Source: an uncultured Terriglobales bacterium (GTDB lineage: Bacteria; Acidobacteriota; Terriglobia; Terriglobales; Acidobacteriaceae). From it: a DNA stretch of 7,402 nucleotides. Location of the stretch: NCBI GenBank assembly GCA_955652845.1, contig CATPBY010000455.1, positions 1 to 7,402 on the forward strand. The letters are read 5' to 3'. The position numbers and the translations under genes were made by a program. Below the pieces are notes generated by a model. That model was not told the origin of the DNA, searched no databases, and saw only the letters and a program-made list of their open reading frames with translations. Positions within the stretch are counted from its first letter, which is position 1. Each line of letters begins with the position of its first letter. Positions 5,821-7,402 of this stretch are shown one piece after another.

Positions 5821-5964
5821 GTCATCCCGAGCTACGCGAGGGATCTAGCGTGCAGGTTGGCTAAGGATATCGTGGAAAAGAGCCAGATTCTGCACGAACC
5901 CAGCCCATAATGATCCGCGCGAGATCCCTCGCTCCGCCTGAAAAATGGATCCGCTCGGGATGAC
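5821..5964. repeat. Fold-back intergenic repeat element (MITE/REP-like)
   Basis: The outer arms are exact 12-bp inverted repeats: GTCATCCCGAGC (5821-5832) and GCTCGGGATGAC (5953-5964). Inside them GCGAGGGATCT (5836-5846) is an exact 11-bp inverted match to AGATCCCTCGC (5922-5932). The stem continues with CGTGCAG (5849-5855) against CTGCACG (5890-5896). The right arm carries about 20 unpaired bases (5933-5952) where the left has three. There is no coding capacity. I recall ends of this GTCATCCCGAG...GAGGGATCT type as highly repeated in Acidobacteria and other soil bacteria, but could not check copy number. The right end lies 14 bp after the rdgB stop, so its RNA form could help end rdgB transcription. 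Confidence 0.75.
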
Positions 5965-5978
5965 CGATTATGTCCCGG

Positions 5979-6590
5979 TTATGGCTGACGCCATCGCAAA
6001 AACTCGCGGAACGCCGCTCCGCGATGGCTGTATTGCGCTTTTTCTTCCGCCTTCAGCTCGGCAAATGCTTTTTGAATGGGAGGAAAATAAAAAATGGGAT
6101 CATAGCCGAAGCCATTTGAGCCGCGTGGAGCGTCCAGGATGACCCCTTCAGCAGCTCCGCGAAAGACGGCCAGGGTTTGGCCGTCGCGCGCCGCGGCGAT
6201 GACGCAAACGAAGCGGCCAGTGCGCTTTTCCGGCGGGACGTTCCTGATCTCACGAATCAGGCGCGCATTGTTTGCATGGTCGTCAGTATTGTTCTCGACC
6301 AGATGAGGTGCGTCGGCGGCATAGCGCGCGGAGTGAACGCCCGGAGCGCCTCCGAGCCCGTCGACTTCGAGACCGGAATCGTCGGCCAGAACGATTTCCC
6401 CCGGAGCATAGCGGCTGTATTGCTCGGCTTTCTTGCGAGCGTTATCTTCAAACGTGAGGCCATCTTCGATCACGACGGGCAGGGAAGAGAAGTTGGGCAG
6501 GGAAGCAACTTCAATCCCATATGCCAACGCGGCTCCAGAGAAATCGCGTAACTTTCCGGGATTCGAAGTGGCTATCAGAATGCGTTTCAC
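5979..6590 (-). CDS. rdgB: Non-canonical purine NTP pyrophosphatase (RdgB/HAM1 family)
   Basis: This 203-residue cytoplasmic enzyme hydrolyses ITP, dITP and XTP to monophosphates and pyrophosphate, keeping deaminated purines out of DNA and RNA. Family signatures are in order: TSNPGK (8-13) for the nucleotide and phosphate site, ADDSGLEVDGLGGAPGVHSARYA (69-91) with the metal-binding and catalytic acidic residues D70/D71, GSNGFGYDPIF (157-167), and SHRGAAF (188-194). The length is normal for the family. The start is GTG (6590-6588), which gives the canonical MKRILIATSN opening. GGAAG lies 8 nt upstream. The GTGA overlap with the stop of the preceding membrane protein gene suggests translational coupling. 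The stop is followed after 14 bp by the fold-back repeat. Confidence 0.97.
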   Translation of the reverse strand: MKRILIATSNPGKLRDFSGAALAYGIEVASLPNFSSLPVVIEDGLTFEDNARKKAEQYSRYAPGEIVLADDSGLEVDGLGGAPGVHSARYAADAPHLVENNTDDHANNARLIREIRNVPPEKRTGRFVCVIAAARDGQTLAVFRGAAEGVILDAPRGSNGFGYDPIFYFPPIQKAFAELKAEEKAQYSHRGAAFREFLRWRQP

Positions 6591-7402
6591 ACTGATTGCT
6601 TCCGAGTAACGATGACGTAGCCAATCAGGAGCAGCGCGGTCGCCGCAGAGACAATGCCTCCCAGCGTACGGTCTTCAGTTCGCATAAAGGTGATGATTAC
6701 GCGATTGTCGCCGGCCTCGACCGGGACAATCATTTGGCCAGTGAGTTCCTGGCTATCGGTTTGCACGCTGTGGCCGTTAACCTCTACTTTCCACGCGGGA
6801 TAATTAAACAGCCGCAGGATGAGCTGGCCCGGCGTGCTGACGCTTGCGGTGAATATTCTTGCTTCGGGCGCCCATTGCAAAACATGGTTTCGCGCTGTGC
6901 CTTTGCCTTCGAATGTCACGCGTCGGGCGCTTCGCTTGATTTCGTAGGCATCTGCGCCGGCGGGAGTGTACTCATCCGTTCCCTCGTAGCCGGAAGCGTT
7001 CTGCTGGTTCCGTTGCATCTGTGTAATGTCGGCGGCGGTGTCCCACCAGGGCGGCTGGATGTGCTTCCAGCCAACCACCACTACTGCAAATAACACAATG
7101 CATATCACTAACCGCAAAGGCCAGGTTCGCCATGCCAGAGCCACTAGCAAAGCGGAAGCTGCATTCACGCACAGCAGCCAGCGCCAGGGATGCTGAATGT
7201 GGCGCAGTGCGGGCAGATGCTGCCATGCCACAAGGGTAAAGGAAAACATGAGCCAAGTGACAGCGCAGGACCAGCCGGCCAGGGGCCACCACACGGCGGG
7301 AAGTGTGCGACGCCAGCTTCGCGACAATATCGTCCCCCCTGCGAGCACCAATATCTCCGCCGAAGCGATGAATGAAACCAGCAAATTGAAGCGGTTGTGA
7401 TC
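6587..7402 (-). CDS. C-terminal part of a polytopic membrane protein, possibly PTPS-related (PF10131-like)
   Basis: The frame is open from the right edge to a TGA at 6589-6587, leaving 271 visible residues. The start lies beyond the window, because the frame reads DHNRFN before the first possible internal TTG. Visible residues show four hydrophobic segments (about 6-27, 35-60, 75-92 and 96-113), a soluble region of about 130 residues, and a final membrane segment (about 247-266) ending in a short basic tail. The motif LPALRHIQHPWRWL (64-77), followed by GYEGTDEYTP (138-147) and a beta-rich part with FNYPAWKVEVNG (199-210), resembles large membrane proteins annotated as '6-pyruvoyl-tetrahydropterin synthase-related' and the YfhO-like glycosyltransferase-type proteins. 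That match is from memory and the catalytic N-terminal half is not visible, so function stays open. It overlaps rdgB by 4 nt, so the two are probably co-transcribed. Confidence 0.8.
   Translation of the reverse strand, partial: DHNRFNLLVSFIASAEILVLAGGTILSRSWRRTLPAVWWPLAGWSCAVTWLMFSFTLVAWQHLPALRHIQHPWRWLLCVNAASALLVALAWRTWPLRLVICIVLFAVVVVGWKHIQPPWWDTAADITQMQRNQQNASGYEGTDEYTPAGADAYEIKRSARRVTFEGKGTARNHVLQWAPEARIFTASVSTPGQLILRLFNYPAWKVEVNGHSVQTDSQELTGQMIVPVEAGDNRVIITFMRTEDRTLGGIVSAATALLLIGYVIVTRKQSV

Noticed and set aside
5750..5964. A possible CRISPR array, suggested by repeated short units.
   Set aside because: The 19-bp units are directly adjacent with no unique spacers, and the larger repeat is an inverted pair, not a direct array. 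No cas gene is present.

Overview
The window is a moderately GC-rich bacterial chromosome segment in which every supportable gene lies on the minus strand, so transcription runs from right to left. The best guess for the host is Acidobacteriota. This rests on the Bacillus-like single-subunit cytochrome b558 SdhC in sdhC-sdhA-sdhB order, a secreted protein that looks like the DUF5715 family (which I recall mainly from Acidobacteria), and intergenic repeats with GTCATCCCGAGC ends. No rRNA or other marker gene is present, so this is an inference.

Layout in the direction of transcription. At the right edge is the C-terminal part of a multi-pass membrane protein (7402-6587, incomplete). Its stop codon overlaps the GTG start of rdgB (6590-5979), a house-cleaning NTP pyrophosphatase. 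A 330-bp intergenic region (5649-5978) follows. It holds a 144-bp fold-back repeat element, three tandem 19-bp units and a good sigma70-type promoter. Then comes the succinate dehydrogenase operon: sdhC (5648-4908), sdhA (4867-3086) and sdhB (2981-2229). A 343-bp gap (1886-2228) has short direct repeats and a candidate promoter but no gene. It leads to a secreted DUF5715/M15-like protein (1885-1124), and after 104 bp to a secreted M19 dipeptidase (1019-1) that runs off the left edge.

Function. SdhCAB forms membrane-bound complex II: SdhA oxidises succinate with covalently bound FAD, SdhB passes electrons through three Fe-S clusters, and SdhC anchors the complex, carries two b haems and reduces the quinone. 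RdgB removes deaminated purine nucleotides and is probably translationally coupled to the membrane protein upstream. The two leftmost genes encode exported proteins that plausibly act on peptides or peptidoglycan fragments outside the cytoplasm.

The core genes are ordinary. The points worth a second look are the hairpin just after each sdh stop codon (doubled between sdhA and sdhB), the repeat-rich region upstream of sdhC, and the M15-like protein that keeps a metal triad but lacks the usual acidic catalytic residue. I see no clear evidence of a new multi-gene system.
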